From an uncultured Bryobacterales bacterium (GTDB lineage: Bacteria > Acidobacteriota > Terriglobia > Bryobacterales > Bryobacteraceae): a DNA stretch of 6,153 nt. The DNA lies in NCBI GenBank assembly GCA_937859895.1, contig CALMAV010000530.1, positions 1 to 6,153 on the forward strand, written 5' to 3'. The notes under the pieces were generated by a model. That model made no database searches and was not told the DNA's origin. It saw nothing but the letters and a program-made list of their open reading frames with translations. Position numbers and translations under genes: made by a program. Positions 6,139 through 6,153 of the stretch are shown one piece after another; positions within the stretch are counted from its first letter, which is position 1, and the number at the start of each line of letters is the position of its first letter.

Positions 6139-6153
6139 GGGTGTGTGTACACC

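Noticed and set aside
6145..6152. GTGTACAC palindrome just upstream of the RHS start
   Set aside because: Eight bases at the window edge with no flanking context; too short to call an operator.

Overview
This window looks like chromosomal DNA of a Gram-negative soil bacterium, most likely an acidobacterium. The evidence is the style of the giant YD-repeat (RHS) protein: a Sec signal peptide, a 'G-x-L-x-x-x-I-P-L-x-x-V-G-G-R-G' start to the shell, and a 'F-T-S-P-D-P ... P-Q-S-W-N-x-Y-S-Y-A-L-x-N-P-L-R-Y-x-D-P-S-G-L' core end. This taxonomic call is from memory of family style and has not been tested by a search.

Layout. (1) Positions 2-394, plus strand: the C-terminal catalytic part of a tyrosine recombinase/integrase, cut by the left window edge. 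(2) Positions 395-742: a gene-free, AT-richer spacer with no convincing terminator, tRNA or attachment site, only weak inverted repeats. (3) Positions 743-1252, minus strand: a 169-residue soluble protein made of Sel1-like (TPR-type) repeats. (4) Positions 1255-6138, minus strand: a 1627-residue secreted RHS/YD-repeat protein that fills four fifths of the window. Its start lies 15 bases from the right edge, so its promoter and probably its ribosome binding site are outside.

How the parts fit. The RHS protein has the architecture of a polymorphic toxin: signal peptide, N-terminal beta-rich region, about 18 YD repeats, the RHS-associated core ending in D-P-S-G-L, and then a 200-residue C-terminal domain that I cannot assign to a known toxin family. 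The stop codon of the RHS gene and the start codon of the Sel1 gene are separated by two bases (TAA-CT-ATG), so the two are almost certainly cotranscribed and probably translationally coupled. Gene order, size, lack of a signal peptide and repeat fold make the Sel1 protein the likely cognate immunity protein. The integrase fragment converges on this pair across the AT-richer spacer and may mark a mobile-element boundary next to the exchangeable tip and immunity module.

The best candidate for something undescribed is the RHS C-terminal domain (1258-1857). It has a CxxC motif, a Trp triplet, a Gly/Ser/Asn linker, a Lys-rich middle and a hydrophobic glycine-rich end, and it is paired with a Sel1-repeat partner.
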